The notes: a model not told the origin generated them from the sequence alone. Shown: positions 24,739-33,571, counted from the stretch's first letter. The stretch is DNA of 39,560 nucleotides from Betaproteobacteria bacterium (GCA_027492485.1 JAPUER010000073.1:1-39560), one strand, 5' to 3'. Made by a program: numbers and translations.

Positions 24739-25461
24739 CTACAAGCGGAAGTGTTCGCCGAGATAAACCTTGCGTACCGATTCGTTGCCGATGATCTCGT
24801 CGGGATGGCCGTCGGCCAGCACCCGGCCTTCGCTGATGATGTAGGCGCGATCGCAGATGCCGAGCGTCTCGCGCACGTTGTGATCGGTGATCAGCACGCC
24901 AATGCCGCGTTCGCGCAGGAAGCGCACGATGCGCTGGATTTCGATCACCGCGATCGGGTCGACCCCGGCGAATGGCTCGTCGAGCAGGATGAAGCGCGGC
25001 CGCGAGGCCAGCGCACGGGCAATTTCCAGCCGGCGGCGTTCACCACCCGACAGCGCGACGGAAGGCGTGTCGCGCAGGTGGGCAATGGCCAGATCGTCGA
25101 GCAGCGCCTGCAGTTCGCGGGCAATGACCGCGTCGTCCTTTTCACGCAGTTCGAGGATGGCGCGGATGTTTTCGCCCGCCGTCAGCTTGCGGAAGATGGA
25201 GGCTTCCTGCGGCAGATACGACAGCCCCTTGCGCGCCCGTTCGTGAATGGGCAGGTGGGTCAGTTCGGTCTGATCGAGCTTGATGATGCCGCCATCGGCC
25301 GCCACCAGGCCGACGATCATGTAGAAGCAGGTCGTCTTGCCGGCGCCGTTCGGGCCGAGCAGACCCACCACCTCACCGCTGTCGACGGTGAGCGACACGT
25401 CGTGGACGACGGTGCGCGATTTGTAGCGCTTTTTAAGCGCAACGGCTGAAAGCTGGCTCAT
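24739..25461 (-). CDS. lptB: LPS export ABC transporter ATPase LptB
   Basis: Cytoplasmic ATPase of the LptBFG complex that extracts lipopolysaccharide from the inner membrane. The 240-residue protein has Walker [18 protein letters not shown], the Q-loop [11 protein letters not shown], signature [15 protein letters not shown], Walker [15 protein letters not shown] and the H-loop [13 protein letters not shown] 25461 overlaps the end of lptA by 29 bases, implying coupled translation. The lptC-lptA-lptB-rpoN order is conserved in proteobacteria. Confidence 0.97.
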   Translation of the reverse strand: MSQLSAVALKKRYKSRTVVHDVSLTVDSGEVVGLLGPNGAGKTTCFYMIVGLVAADGGIIKLDQTELTHLPIHERARKGLSYLPQEASIFRKLTAGENIRAILELREKDDAVIARELQALLDDLAIAHLRDTPSVALSGGERRRLEIARALASRPRFILLDEPFAGVDPIAVIEIQRIVRFLRERGIGVLITDHNVRETLGICDRAYIISEGRVLADGHPDEIIGNESVRKVYLGEHFRL

Positions 25462-26068
25462 TGCGCTTCGGTGGCGTGGCGGATTTCGCAGGGGCGGGTT
25501 TGGCGACGGGTTTGGCAGCGTCGGCAGCGGCGCCTTCCTTTTTGGGCGTCTCGTCCTTGTCGCGCGGTTGCAGCACGAAGGTCACGCCTTTGCCTTCGCT
25601 GGCGCGCTGTTTCGATTCGCGTGCTTCGTACTTGCTGGTCTGCGTGTTGTAGGTGATGTAGTTGGCCCGGGTTTCATCCTCGCCAACGAACAGGATGGCG
25701 TTGCCGAACAGTTCGACGATGCCTTTGCCGCTGTCGTAGTCGACGCGATCGGCCACCCCCTGCGCCCAGTCGCCGTTGTCGGTGCGCTGCCGGAAGCAGA
25801 CCGGTTTGCCGGTCAGCGTGGTGTTGTAGTTCTCGTCCGCGGTCGTCTGCGCAGTGCCCTTGTCGGCCGTGATGCGCAGCGTGCCCTGCACGATGGCCAC
25901 CGATTTTTCGAGCCGGTAGAAGCCCTTGGCGTGGTCGGCGTCGCCATCGATTGCGTTGATGGTGACTTTCTCCTTGCGGTCGGCCTTTTCGGCATGGGCC
26001 GGCAGCGATGCCAATCCCGCCAGTACGACGGCAGCGGCGAGCGCCGATAGAGGTGGCAAATGCTTCAT
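25433..26068 (-). CDS. lptA: LPS transport periplasmic protein LptA
   Basis: Periplasmic bridge protein that carries LPS to the outer membrane. The 211-residue precursor has a signal peptide ([20 protein letters not shown], cleavage near ASLPAHA). The OstA-like beta-jellyroll region follows, including [20 protein letters not shown] and [10 protein letters not shown]-type segments. ATG 26068 is chosen because AAGGA lies 6 bases before it; ATG 26074 would touch the Shine-Dalgarno. The last 40 residues are a low-complexity Lys/Pro/Ala tail that overlaps the lptB start and may be dispensable. Confidence 0.9.
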   Translation of the reverse strand: MKHLPPLSALAAAVVLAGLASLPAHAEKADRKEKVTINAIDGDADHAKGFYRLEKSVAIVQGTLRITADKGTAQTTADENYNTTLTGKPVCFRQRTDNGDWAQGVADRVDYDSGKGIVELFGNAILFVGEDETRANYITYNTQTSKYEARESKQRASEGKGVTFVLQPRDKDETPKKEGAAADAAKPVAKPAPAKSATPPKRNEPAFSRCA

Positions 26069-26081
26069 CGACATTCCTTGG

Positions 26082-26726
26082 TCAGTCCTTGTTGCCTGCG
26101 TCCCGGTTGCCTGTGTCTTTCGGGCGCAGTTCGATTTCGATACCGCGATGGGTCTGCCCCTGCTTCTTCTCGGCATCCACGTGCAATCCCTGGGTCACCA
26201 TCACCCGGTCGCCGCTGATGGTGCGGGTGGTCGACTCGGTGCGCGCCTGCCGTGTTTTCGGGAAGACGGTGAGCGTTTCGCTCTCGTAAGTCACGGCGTC
26301 GCGGCCGGGGCTGGCGGCCTGGCGGGCGACCACCTTGCCGGAGAAATCCACCTGTTCGAGCCCGCTGTTGGCCGTCGCGCTCCGCAGCACGGCACGTTCG
26401 GCGCGGACATCCATCTTCGGCTTGCCCGCCGGTTCGCTCTCGTATCGCGGCTGGTCGACGACGGTGCTTTGGCTCGCCGGAAAATGCGCGGCGCGGGTAC
26501 CGATCATGGTGTTTTCGATCCGCCCGCCGCTGTCCGTCCGCTCGATGCGGAAGCCTTCGATAAAGTGATCCGGCGCCGGCTGCGACGATGCCTTTTGCGC
26601 CCGCGCGCTGTCGGTGACGCGGGCGTCGAGCCAGAAGGTGAGGATGGCGAACAGCGCCACCGCGAACAGCGGGAACAGCGTTGCCAGCCGGTCCTGCCGC
26701 TTGCGCCAGAGCAGCGTGCCGCTCAT
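26082..26726 (-). CDS. lptC: LPS export protein LptC
   Basis: Bitopic inner-membrane protein that passes LPS from LptBFG to LptA. The 214-residue product has one N-terminal membrane segment (about residues 15-33, TLFPLFAVALFAILTFWLDA), then a periplasmic OstA-like domain with ERTDSGGRIENTMIGTRAAH and GLHVDAEKKQGQTHRGIEIE. ATG 26726 overlaps the kdsC TGA as ATGA. It lies immediately upstream of lptA. Confidence 0.93.
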   Translation of the reverse strand: MSGTLLWRKRQDRLATLFPLFAVALFAILTFWLDARVTDSARAQKASSQPAPDHFIEGFRIERTDSGGRIENTMIGTRAAHFPASQSTVVDQPRYESEPAGKPKMDVRAERAVLRSATANSGLEQVDFSGKVVARQAASPGRDAVTYESETLTVFPKTRQARTESTTRTISGDRVMVTQGLHVDAEKKQGQTHRGIEIELRPKDTGNRDAGNKD

Positions 26727-27277
26727 GGGCCGCCGCCGTTGAGGTAACGCTGCACCAGCTCATCGAGTCGGCCCTGCACGCGCAGCACCGCTTCGATCAT
26801 TTCGCGCACCGCGCCATCGCCGCCGTTGAGGCTCGCCAGCCAGTGCGCGCGCTGGCGCACGGCTGCCGCCGCATTGGGCACCGTCGCCGCCAGACCGGCC
26901 TGCACCAGCGCCGGCAGGTCGAGCCAGTCGTCGCCGATGTAGGCGACGTTCGCCGCCGGCAGCGCCCAGCGCTCGCAGATTGCGGCGAAGGCGATGCCCT
27001 TGTTGCGTTCGCCGCTGACCAGCTCGACGTCGAGCTCCCTGGCGCGGCGCTCCACCGCGGGGCCGCCGCGGGCGGTGAGCATCGCCACCTTCCAGCCGGC
27101 GTGTTTGGCCAGCGTGATGCCAAAGCCGTCGAGCACCGAGAAGGATTTCATCTCGTCGCTGCCGAAGTAATTGAGCTTGCCGTCGGTCAGCACGCCGTCG
27201 ACGTCGCAGACGAGGCCGCGCACGGCGAGCATGCGCTCGGCGACGGTAGGGGGACGGGGCGTATTCGGTCGGGCCAT
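26723..27277 (-). CDS. kdsC: 3-deoxy-D-manno-octulosonate 8-phosphate phosphatase KdsC
   Basis: HAD-superfamily phosphatase that releases Kdo from Kdo-8-phosphate for LPS inner core synthesis. The 184-residue protein has motif I VCDVDGVLTDGKL, motif II MLTARGGPAVERRA, and motif III/IV IAYIGDDWLDLPAL-like residues near 115-130. ATG 27277, 11 bases after the kdsD stop, gives a length close to E. coli KdsC; an upstream in-frame TTG is less likely. It forms a cluster with kdsD and the lpt genes. Confidence 0.94.
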   Translation of the reverse strand: MARPNTPRPPTVAERMLAVRGLVCDVDGVLTDGKLNYFGSDEMKSFSVLDGFGITLAKHAGWKVAMLTARGGPAVERRARELDVELVSGERNKGIAFAAICERWALPAANVAYIGDDWLDLPALVQAGLAATVPNAAAAVRQRAHWLASLNGGDGAVREMIEAVLRVQGRLDELVQRYLNGGGP

Positions 27278-27288
27278 CGCTACACCGG

Positions 27289-28272
27289 TCAAACCACTTT
27301 GGCACGCAACAGATCGTGCATGTGCAGCGCGCCAACCAGCCGGCCGGCGGCGTCCACCACCAGCAGTTGCGTCTTGCGGCCTTCTTCGAGCACGGACACG
27401 GCCTCGACGGCGAGTTCGTCCGGGCCAATGCTGACCGGTTGGGTGGTCATGAAGTCGGCCACCTTCGCGGCGTTGAAATCGGTGACTTTCGGCAGGCAGC
27501 GGCGCAGATCGCCGTCGGTGAAGATGCCGGCGACGGCGCCGCTGGCGGCGACCACCGCCGTCATGCCCATGCCCTTGCCGGTGATTTCGAACAGCGCCTG
27601 CGCCACGGTGGCGTCGGGCGCGACGGTCGGGATCGCGCTGCCGGTGCGCATGACGTCGCGCACATGGGTGAGCAGGCGGCGGCCGAGCGAGCCGCCGGGG
27701 TGCGAGCGCGCGAAGTCCTCGGCGGTGAAGCCGCGCGCTTCCAGCAGCGCCATCGCCAGCGCGTCGCCGAGCGCCATCGCGGCAGCGGTGCTGGCGGTAG
27801 GCGCCAGACCCAGCGGGCAGGCCTCCTCGCTGACGCCGGCGTCGAGCGTGATGTCGGCCTCGGTGCCGAGCGTCGATTTTTCGTTGCCGGTGATCGCCAC
27901 GATCCTGGCGCCGACGCGCTTGATCGGCGACAGCAGTGCGTTGACCTCGGCCACCTCGCCGGAATTGGACAGCGCGATCACCACGTCGTCCGCCGTGATC
28001 ATGCCCATGTCGCCGTGGCTCGCCTCGGCCGGATGCACGAAGAACGCCGGGGTGCCGGTAGACGCCAGCGTGGCCGCCAGCTTGCGCCCGACGTGGCCGG
28101 ACTTGCCGATGCCGGTGACCACCACGCGGCCGGGCGCGCCCAGAACCGCCTGCACCGCAGCGACCAGCGGCTGCCCGAGGCGCGATTCCACCGCCGCGAT
28201 AGCCGCCGCCTCGGTGGCCAGCACCGAACGCGCGCGTCGCAGAACGGCGACAGAATCTACTGCAATATCCAT
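27289..28272 (-). CDS. kdsD: D-arabinose 5-phosphate isomerase KdsD
   Basis: Converts D-ribulose 5-phosphate to D-arabinose 5-phosphate, the first step of Kdo synthesis. The 327-residue protein has a SIS sugar-isomerase domain (VTGIGKSGHVGRKLAATLAS, HPAEASHGDMGMI, SNSGEVAEVNALL) and two C-terminal CBS domains (about 205-325). ATG 28272 (MDIAVDSVAV) is preferred; ATG 28302 is also in frame. A TATACT -10-like hexamer lies just upstream of 28272, but the -35 is poor. Confidence 0.94.
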   Translation of the reverse strand: MDIAVDSVAVLRRARSVLATEAAAIAAVESRLGQPLVAAVQAVLGAPGRVVVTGIGKSGHVGRKLAATLASTGTPAFFVHPAEASHGDMGMITADDVVIALSNSGEVAEVNALLSPIKRVGARIVAITGNEKSTLGTEADITLDAGVSEEACPLGLAPTASTAAAMALGDALAMALLEARGFTAEDFARSHPGGSLGRRLLTHVRDVMRTGSAIPTVAPDATVAQALFEITGKGMGMTAVVAASGAVAGIFTDGDLRRCLPKVTDFNAAKVADFMTTQPVSIGPDELAVEAVSVLEEGRKTQLLVVDAAGRLVGALHMHDLLRAKVV

Positions 28273-28415
28273 GCTAGGCAGTATAGCGGGCTGCGCCGGC
28301 ATTGTCGTTACGGACGCAGGATTGGCAGGCGCACAGGTTTCAGCTTTTCGATGAAAGCCTCATTGGTAAAGGGCTCGGCGCCGTTTTCGCAGCAAAGTCG
28401 AGTATCTGCCATATT

Positions 28416-28450
28416 GGGCTCTGAGCCCGATGCCATAGGCGTTATGCGCA
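28416..28450. repeat. Short repeated hairpin element, family 5, copy a
   Basis: GGGCTC (28416-28421) and GAGCCC (28423-28428) form a near-palindrome followed by GATGCCATAGGCGTTATGCG. The same arrangement, GGGCTC..GAGCCCGATG..GGCGTTA, recurs at 35412-35446 in the same orientation. The rest of the 247-base kdsD-hemW gap holds one unconvincing 34-codon minus-strand frame (28308-28412). Confidence 0.55.
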
Positions 28451-28498
28451 GAAAGCTGCTGCCGTGTCGAGCAGTCCTTTGCCAGCCCCCCCAATAGA

Positions 28499-28518
28499 CC
28501 CGACGCGCGCCCGTCGGG
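28499..28518 (-). terminator. Hairpin immediately after hemW
   Basis: CCCGACG (28499-28505) pairs with CGTCGGG (28512-28518), one base beyond the hemW stop codon. There is no strong T-tract after it in the hemW direction, so termination is plausible but unproven. Confidence 0.45.
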
Positions 28519-28519
28519 A

Positions 28520-29734
28520 TCAGTCCGGCAGGAATTTTTCGAGCATCCGGTTCAGGAAGCGCTGGCCGTGCTCGGTCGGCCGGATCGTCTCGTGCGTGCG
28601 AACCAGCAGCCCTTCGCGCTCCGCGTCGTCGAGCGCACGGCTGACCAGCGAAATCGGATAGCCGGTGCGTTCGGCGAACCACGCCACCGGAAAGCCCTCG
28701 GTCAGACGCAGCGCGTTGAGCATGAATTCGAAGCCGACCTCGCTGCGCGTCACTTCGCGGCGCTCGAACACGCAACGCGACGGATCGGCGCTTAGCGCCT
28801 TCTGCATGTAGTCGCGCGGCTGCTTCACCCGCTCGCTGCGCACGATCTTCGCCGGCTGTCCGGCGCCCGGCGGCCCGCCCGGCATGGTCAGCTTGCCGTG
28901 GGCGCCGGCACCGATCGCCACGTAGTCGCCAAAGCCCCAGTAGTTCAGATTGTGCTGGCAGCGCCGGCCCGGCCGCGCATAGGCCGAGGTTTCGTAGTGT
29001 TCGTAACCGGCCTCCGTCAGTAGGGCTTCGACGCGCAACTGCATGTCCGCCGCCAGGTCGTGGTCCGGCAGCGGCGGCGGCTTGCGGGCGAACACCGTGT
29101 TCGGCTCCAGCGTCAGTTGGTAGAACGACAGATGCGGCGTGGCGAACCCGAGCGCAGCGCGCACGTCGGCCTCGCATTGCGCCATCGTCTGCGCCGCGCC
29201 GCCCGTCCGCGCGACCGGCAGCGCGAACATCAGATCGAGGTTGACGTTGCCGACGGTGGCGAGACCGATCTCGATGGCACGTCGCGCCTCGGCGGCATCG
29301 TGAATGCGCCCGAGCGCCTGCAGATGAGCATCGTTGAAGCTCTGGATGCCGATTGAAAGGCGCGTCACGCCGGCCTCGCGAAAGCCCGCGAATTTCTCCA
29401 TCTCGAAGGTGCCGGGATTGGCCTCCAGCGTGATCTCGGCTGCCGGCGACAGCCGCGTGCGTGCCCTCACGCCGGCGAGGAGGTCGTCGATGCCGCGCGC
29501 CGAGAACAGACTGGGCGTGCCGCCGCCGATGAAAACCGTGTGAATCGTGCGTCCCCAGAATGCGGGCAACTGCACGTCGAGGTCGCTCATCAGCGCGTCG
29601 ATGTACTCGCGTTCCGGCAACTGCTCGCCACGCTCGTGCGAGTTGAAATCGCAGTACGGGCATTTACGCACGCACCACGGGATGTGGATGTAGAGCGACA
29701 GCGGCGGCAGCGAGGTGAAATGGGGGCCGAGCAT
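28520..29734 (-). CDS. hemW: HemW-type radical SAM heme chaperone-like protein
   Basis: A 404-residue radical SAM protein of the HemN/HemW family. The iron-sulfur motif CVRKCPYC (CX3CX2C) appears near residue 21 in SLYIHIPWCVRKCPYCDFNS. VFIGGGTPSLFS and LEANPGTFE follow, and a C-terminal HemN-type domain includes FMLNALRLTEGFPVAWF. The short N-terminus before the cluster is typical of HemW rather than true HemN. ATG 29734 is used because upstream sequence belongs to the divergent toxin-antitoxin promoter. The usual neighbour is rdgB, which here lies about 3 kb away. Confidence 0.9.
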   Translation of the reverse strand: MLGPHFTSLPPLSLYIHIPWCVRKCPYCDFNSHERGEQLPEREYIDALMSDLDVQLPAFWGRTIHTVFIGGGTPSLFSARGIDDLLAGVRARTRLSPAAEITLEANPGTFEMEKFAGFREAGVTRLSIGIQSFNDAHLQALGRIHDAAEARRAIEIGLATVGNVNLDLMFALPVARTGGAAQTMAQCEADVRAALGFATPHLSFYQLTLEPNTVFARKPPPLPDHDLAADMQLRVEALLTEAGYEHYETSAYARPGRRCQHNLNYWGFGDYVAIGAGAHGKLTMPGGPPGAGQPAKIVRSERVKQPRDYMQKALSADPSRCVFERREVTRSEVGFEFMLNALRLTEGFPVAWFAERTGYPISLVSRALDDAEREGLLVRTHETIRPTEHGQRFLNRMLEKFLPD

Positions 29735-29742
29735 GGGCGAAG

Positions 29743-29779
29743 TATAATTGACCAAACTTGACCAACATGGTTTGTTCAA
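29743..29779 (+). promoter_or_regulatory. Promoter/operator of the Phd/PIN module
   Basis: A perfect TATAAT -10 (29743-29748) is followed by an imperfect inverted repeat, TTGACCAAAC (29748-29757) and GTTTGTTCAA (29770-29779), with 9 of 10 bases matching. TTGACCAA is also repeated directly at 29758-29765. The layout fits autoregulation by the antitoxin. No good -35 is visible. Confidence 0.6.
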
Positions 29780-29794
29780 GCGTCTTGACTCGCC

Positions 29795-29810
29795 GGAGGT
29801 CACAGCCGTG
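29795..29810 (+). promoter_or_regulatory. Ribosome-binding site fixing a GTG start
   Basis: GGAGGT (29795-29800) lies 7 bases before GTG 29808, the best Shine-Dalgarno in this region. It favours the GTG over the earlier in-frame start at 29748, which overlaps the -10 and operator. Confidence 0.75.
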
Positions 29811-30041
29811 GAAATCGTCAACCTGTACGAAGCCAAAACCAATCTCTCGCGCCTAGTCGATCAGGCCAACGCGGGCGAGCACATCGTGATCGCAAAGGGC
29901 GGCAAACCAATGGCACTGCTGACGCCGCTCACGCCCAAAAAGCGCACGATCCGCTATGGCATGATGAAAGGCCAGTTCACCGTGCCGGCCGACTTCGACG
30001 CGCCGTTGCCCGACGAGATCATCGGCGCATTCGAGCGATGA
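29808..30041 (+). CDS. Phd/YefM-type antitoxin
   Basis: A 77-residue antitoxin. It reads EIVNLYEAKTNLSRLVDQAN then GEHIVIAKGGKPMALLTPL, the characteristic Phd/YefM DNA-binding fold. The C-terminal segment (GQFTVPADFDAPLPDEIIGA) is the probable toxin-binding tail. GTG 29808 with GGAGGT upstream is the chosen start. The stop overlaps the toxin start as ATGA. Autoregulation through the upstream dyad is likely. Confidence 0.9.
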   Translation: MEIVNLYEAKTNLSRLVDQANAGEHIVIAKGGKPMALLTPLTPKKRTIRYGMMKGQFTVPADFDAPLPDEIIGAFER

Positions 30042-30415
30042 ACCTGCTGCTCGACACCCATTTTTTACTGTGGATCGCCAACGGCGACCCGCGCCTCACC
30101 GCAAAAGCCAGAAAAATCATTTCGGCGGCAGACGCCGTACACATGTCGGCCGCATCCCTATGGGAAATTTCCATCAAGGTGGGCATCGGCAAACTCGCCG
30201 TCGACGTCGACGCCCTTGCCGAATGTCTGGATGCCGCCGGTTTGATCGAACTGCCGGTGACGATCGCGCACGCCCGGACACTTAAATCGTTACCCAATCA
30301 TCATCGTGACCCGTTCGATCGTCTGCTCGTCGCGCAGGCGATGACCGAGCCGATGTATCTATTGACAGCAGACGCGGGGCTTGCGGCGTATGGTGCCGTC
30401 GTGAAGTTGATCTGA
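30038..30415 (+). CDS. PIN-domain toxin (VapC-like)
   Basis: A 125-residue PIN-domain protein, probably an RNase toxin paired with the upstream Phd-like antitoxin. D6 in MNLLLDTHFLLW, the E in SAASLWEISIKVGIGKL, the D residues in HHRDPFDRLLVAQA and LTADAGLAAYG supply the acidic site. It belongs to the subgroup of PIN proteins coupled to Phd-type antitoxins and is not closely similar to the PIN protein at 15701-16099. Target RNA unknown. Confidence 0.92.
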   Translation: MNLLLDTHFLLWIANGDPRLTAKARKIISAADAVHMSAASLWEISIKVGIGKLAVDVDALAECLDAAGLIELPVTIAHARTLKSLPNHHRDPFDRLLVAQAMTEPMYLLTADAGLAAYGAVVKLI

Positions 30416-30429
30416 TGCCATTGCGTTGC

Positions 30430-30497
30430 GGGAGCGGCCTTGGCCGCGAATCGTCGTGGCGCTCGGGTGCCGAACTGTCGCGACCAAGGCCGCTCCC
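30430..30497. repeat. REP-like inverted repeat, family 1, copy 2
   Basis: GGGAGCGGCCTTGGCCGCGA (30430-30449) is complementary to 30478-30497 at 19 of 20 positions, with a 28-base spacer. It fills the convergent gap between the vapC-like gene and panB, where it could act as a bidirectional transcript end. Confidence 0.88.
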
Positions 30498-30516
30498 ACG
30501 GCCATAGGAGTCGGCG

Positions 30517-31347
30517 TCAATACCCGTGCAGCGCGTTGTCGGGAAACGTTCTTGCTTTCACGTCCGTCACATACGCGCCAATCGCCGCTTCGACGCTGCC
30601 GTGTCCGGTCATGAAATTTTTTACGAAGCGCGGCAGCTTGCCGCGGGTGATGCCGAGCATGTCGTGCAGCACCAGCACCTGGCCCGAGCAATCGACGCCG
30701 GCGCCGATGCCGATAGTGGGAATTGGCAGTATACGAGTGACCTCGGCGGCGAGCGTGGAGGGGATCAGCTCCAGCACCAGCAGCGCGGCGCCGGCGTCGG
30801 CCAGCTCGCGCGCATCTGCCTTGAGCGTCGCGGCGGCGGCATCGGTCTTGCCCTGAATGCGATAGCCGCCCAGCGCGTGCACCGACTGCGGCGTGAGGCC
30901 GAGATGCGCGCAGACCGGGACGCCGCGTTCGGTGAGGAAGCGCACCGTTTCCGCCGTCCAGCCACCGCCTTCGAGCTTGACCATCTGCGCGCCGGCCTGC
31001 ATCAGCGTGGCCGCGCTCGCCATCGCCTGTTCGCGCGACTGCTGATAGCTGGCGAACGGCAGGTCACCGATGACAAACGCCGTGCGATTGCCCGTTGCGA
31101 CGCAACGCACGTGATAGGCCATCTCCTCCAGCGTCACCGGCAGCGTGCTCGACCGCCCCTGCAGCACCATGCCCAGCGAATCGCCGACCAGCAGCATCTC
31201 GACGCCCGCATCGTCCGCCACCCGCGCAAAGCTGGCGTCGTAGCAGGTGAGCATGGTGAGTTTTTCGCCACTCGCGTGCAATTCGCGCAGGCGATGCAGG
31301 GTGAGCGGTTTGCGGCCAGTCGCCGGGTCCGGAGGATGAACAGACAT
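30517..31347 (-). CDS. panB: 3-methyl-2-oxobutanoate hydroxymethyltransferase PanB
   Basis: Makes ketopantoate from 2-oxoisovalerate and methylene-tetrahydrofolate in pantothenate synthesis. The 276-residue protein has [20 protein letters not shown], the metal-binding [57 protein letters not shown] and [18 protein letters not shown], all PanB landmarks. ATG 31347 gives the expected N-terminus. panC and panD are not adjacent in the window. Confidence 0.96.
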   Translation of the reverse strand: MSVHPPDPATGRKPLTLHRLRELHASGEKLTMLTCYDASFARVADDAGVEMLLVGDSLGMVLQGRSSTLPVTLEEMAYHVRCVATGNRTAFVIGDLPFASYQQSREQAMASAATLMQAGAQMVKLEGGGWTAETVRFLTERGVPVCAHLGLTPQSVHALGGYRIQGKTDAAAATLKADARELADAGAALLVLELIPSTLAAEVTRILPIPTIGIGAGVDCSGQVLVLHDMLGITRGKLPRFVKNFMTGHGSVEAAIGAYVTDVKARTFPDNALHGY

Positions 31348-31385
31348 TCGTGCAATGGGTTGCGATGGAGGAGCACAATTATGCG

Positions 31386-31418
31386 GGCGTCCGGTGTCGC
31401 TCGCCGGCACCGGACGCC
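31386..31418. promoter_or_regulatory. Perfect 11-bp inverted repeat in the divergent panB / protease region
   Basis: GGCGTCCGGTG (31386-31396) and CACCGGACGCC (31408-31418) are exactly complementary around 11 bases. The dyad lies 34 bases before the plus-strand protease start and 38 bases before panB. It could be an operator, or a hairpin in one 5' leader. Confidence 0.5.
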
Positions 31419-31452
31419 GTCTTACTCCTTTAACCACTCGCTGGAGTCGACC

Positions 31453-32310
31453 ATGCAACTGCGCCTGTTACACAACGCCCAAAGCCGCGATTCGACGCTG
31501 ATGCCGATGAACGACCGCATGCTCCACCTGATACTGCATTTCAAAATCCAGCTCGTCCGCTGCGAACCCACCACCCACTTCAACGCGGCGAGCGCCTATT
31601 GCACCGGCAACGGCATCCTGCACGCCGACCACTACCGATTTCACCTCGAGACCTGGTCCGACCAGGAGTGGAACGAATTCAGCCGCAACTTCGCCAGCAT
31701 CATCACCCGCTATTGGGACGACAAATTCGAGCTCACGCCCAATCAGCCCTGGTATTCGCCGCGGCCGAACGTCACCACACCGGCGGCCATCGCCTGCCAC
31801 CTGTCGCTGCAGCTGGTCGCGACGGCCGCTGCCGCGCACCACCGCTACTACATCATCAAGCCGCACGAGGACTTCTTCCGCTCGTTCGCAGCGCCGAGCC
31901 TGCGCCTGGCCCTGCTCACCCATCGCGATCTGGCTTACGACTTGCGCGATCGCGCGACGAGGATCGGCGGCGAGCGGCACCGTGTGACTTATCTGCAAAG
32001 CGCGGCACTGCACGAGTTCGGTCACACGCTCGGCCTCGATCACGTCAATGGCTCGGGTAACAACGGCGCCGCCTATGGCGTCTCGCTTGAGCAACGCGAG
32101 GACCTGATGGGCATGGGCGTTCATATGACCGCACGGCACGCACAACCCTGGCGCTCGCAGTTGCAGCATCACCTGATCCCCGGCCACAACCGAAGCGACG
32201 CCGCGCTGCGCTTCACCGCCCGCGTCACCGCGCCGCAATTGATCACCTACTGGGACTACGACTGGCACCCGCTCGCCGCAGCAGCCGCCGGCCGCGCGGC
32301 GCATCCCTAG
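31453..32310 (+). CDS. Putative stand-alone metzincin-like zinc metalloprotease
   Basis: A 285-residue protein of unrecognised family. [11 protein letters not shown] at residues 187-197 matches the extended zinc motif HExxHxxGxxH, with H187, H191 and H197 as ligands and E188 as the general base. A Met-rich DLMGMGVHM (about 217-225) follows and could be the Met-turn. No signal peptide or transmembrane segment is visible, so the protein may be cytoplasmic or exported another way. ATG 31453 is preceded by GGAG at 6-base spacing. It stands alone on the plus strand, divergent from panB. Substrate unknown; other zinc enzymes remain possible. Confidence 0.75.
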   Translation: MQLRLLHNAQSRDSTLMPMNDRMLHLILHFKIQLVRCEPTTHFNAASAYCTGNGILHADHYRFHLETWSDQEWNEFSRNFASIITRYWDDKFELTPNQPWYSPRPNVTTPAAIACHLSLQLVATAAAAHHRYYIIKPHEDFFRSFAAPSLRLALLTHRDLAYDLRDRATRIGGERHRVTYLQSAALHEFGHTLGLDHVNGSGNNGAAYGVSLEQREDLMGMGVHMTARHAQPWRSQLQHHLIPGHNRSDAALRFTARVTAPQLITYWDYDWHPLAAAAAGRAAHP

Positions 32311-32322
32311 ACCGCGCGCGGT

Positions 32323-32964
32323 TCAGGCGCCCAACTGCACGCGCAGCGCCGTCAGCGCGTCTTCCAGTTCCGCGACTTTCGCTTCGAGCGCGGCCACGCG
32401 CTCGGCCAGCGCCGCGTCACGGTCCGCTTTTGACGGCGGCAACAGTGGCGCATCGGCCTCCGGCAACTCGCCACCAAACAGCATGTGCTGCCACTTCGCG
32501 GCGCGGGCACCGGCCTCGCGCGGCAACTGCACCACCAGCGGCGGCGTCAGTTCGCTCATCGCCTTCAGCGTGGTTTCCACTTCGGTCAGATCGGCAAACG
32601 CATGCATGCGCTCGGCCCGCGAGCGCAACTCGCCGGGCATCTGCGCGCCGCGCAGCATCAGTTCGCTGAGCAGCGCGGTTTCTTTCGACTGCAAGCCGAG
32701 CCGCTCGCAAAATGTCTCCGCATACTTCGGCACCCGCGTCGCGGCGCCGGTGTAGAGCGAGGTGAAACCGCGCTCGCGCAGCCGCTCCACGGCGGACGTC
32801 ACCTCGCCCTCGGTCAGCGAGGTCACCGGCGCGCGATTGTTCGACTGGTTGCAGCCGTTGACCAGCGTGTTGATGGTCAGCGGATAGCTGTCCGGCACCG
32901 TGATGCGCTTCTCGATCATGGTGCCGATCACGCGCGCTTCGATCGGGTCAAGGACGGCTTGCAT
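32323..32964 (-). CDS. YceH family (DUF480) protein
   Basis: A 213-residue DUF480 protein with tandem winged-helix-like domains. Visible family segments are [55 protein letters not shown] and [20 protein letters not shown]. The C-terminal 35 residues form a predicted coiled coil ([20 protein letters not shown]). ATG 32964 gives the family start and overlaps the rdgB end by 17 bases. No function is established. Confidence 0.9.
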   Translation of the reverse strand: MQAVLDPIEARVIGTMIEKRITVPDSYPLTINTLVNGCNQSNNRAPVTSLTEGEVTSAVERLRERGFTSLYTGAATRVPKYAETFCERLGLQSKETALLSELMLRGAQMPGELRSRAERMHAFADLTEVETTLKAMSELTPPLVVQLPREAGARAAKWQHMLFGGELPEADAPLLPPSKADRDAALAERVAALEAKVAELEDALTALRVQLGA

Positions 32965-33571
32965 GGTCGCTTCCAAAACGTTCTTGCAGTGCTGCGACCA
33001 GCCTGGCGAAGGCGCGGCCGCGATGCGAGCGCGCGCCCTTCTGGTCAATCGGCATTTCGGCGCCGGTGAGTCCAATTTCAGGGTCGAGAAAATACGGGTC
33101 GTAACCGAAGCCGCCGCTGCCGCGCGGCGTGTCGATGACTTCGCCGTACCAGCGGCCTTCGGCAATGACCGGCTCCGGGTCGTCTTCGCGCATCACCAGC
33201 GCGAGCACGGCGGTGTAATGCGCGCCGCGATCGGCGACGCCGCGCAGGTCGGCCATCAGTCGGGCGTTGTTGTCGGCGTCGCTTTTTTGCTGACCGGCGT
33301 AGTACGCGGAATTGACGCCCGGATTGCCGCCCAGCGCGTGCACGCAGATGCCGGAATCGTCGGCCAGCGCCGGCAGGCCGGTGTGCCGCGCCGCGTTGCG
33401 CGCCTTGGCGAGCGCGTTTTCAAGAAAGGTGCAATGCGGCTCCGGCGCCTCGGGCACATTGAACGCGCTTTGCGGCAACACCTCGATGCCAAGCGGCGCC
33501 AGCAGGCGCTCGAACTCCCTGAGCTTCTTCGGGTTGCCGGTGGCGATGACGAATTGTCGAGGGAGCTTCAT
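32948..33571 (-). CDS. rdgB: Non-canonical purine NTP pyrophosphatase RdgB/HAM1
   Basis: Hydrolyses dITP, ITP and XTP to keep deaminated purines out of DNA and RNA. The 207-residue protein starts [20 protein letters not shown] and carries [20 protein letters not shown] and the C-terminal [10 protein letters not shown], the family's nucleotide- and metal-binding motifs. ATG 33571 is exact. A palindromic repeat separates it from rph upstream. Confidence 0.95.
   Translation of the reverse strand: MKLPRQFVIATGNPKKLREFERLLAPLGIEVLPQSAFNVPEAPEPHCTFLENALAKARNAARHTGLPALADDSGICVHALGGNPGVNSAYYAGQQKSDADNNARLMADLRGVADRGAHYTAVLALVMREDDPEPVIAEGRWYGEVIDTPRGSGGFGYDPYFLDPEIGLTGAEMPIDQKGARSHRGRAFARLVAALQERFGSDHASRP

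Noticed and set aside
28308-28412. 34-codon minus-strand frame after the family 5 repeat
   Set aside because: No Shine-Dalgarno, no recognisable family, and length within chance expectation.
28416-28450. GGCGTTATGC as an integron attC site
   Set aside because: No matching inverse core site lies at the right distance, the consensus GTTRRRY is not met, the second copy has GTTACGA, and no integrase or cassette array is near.
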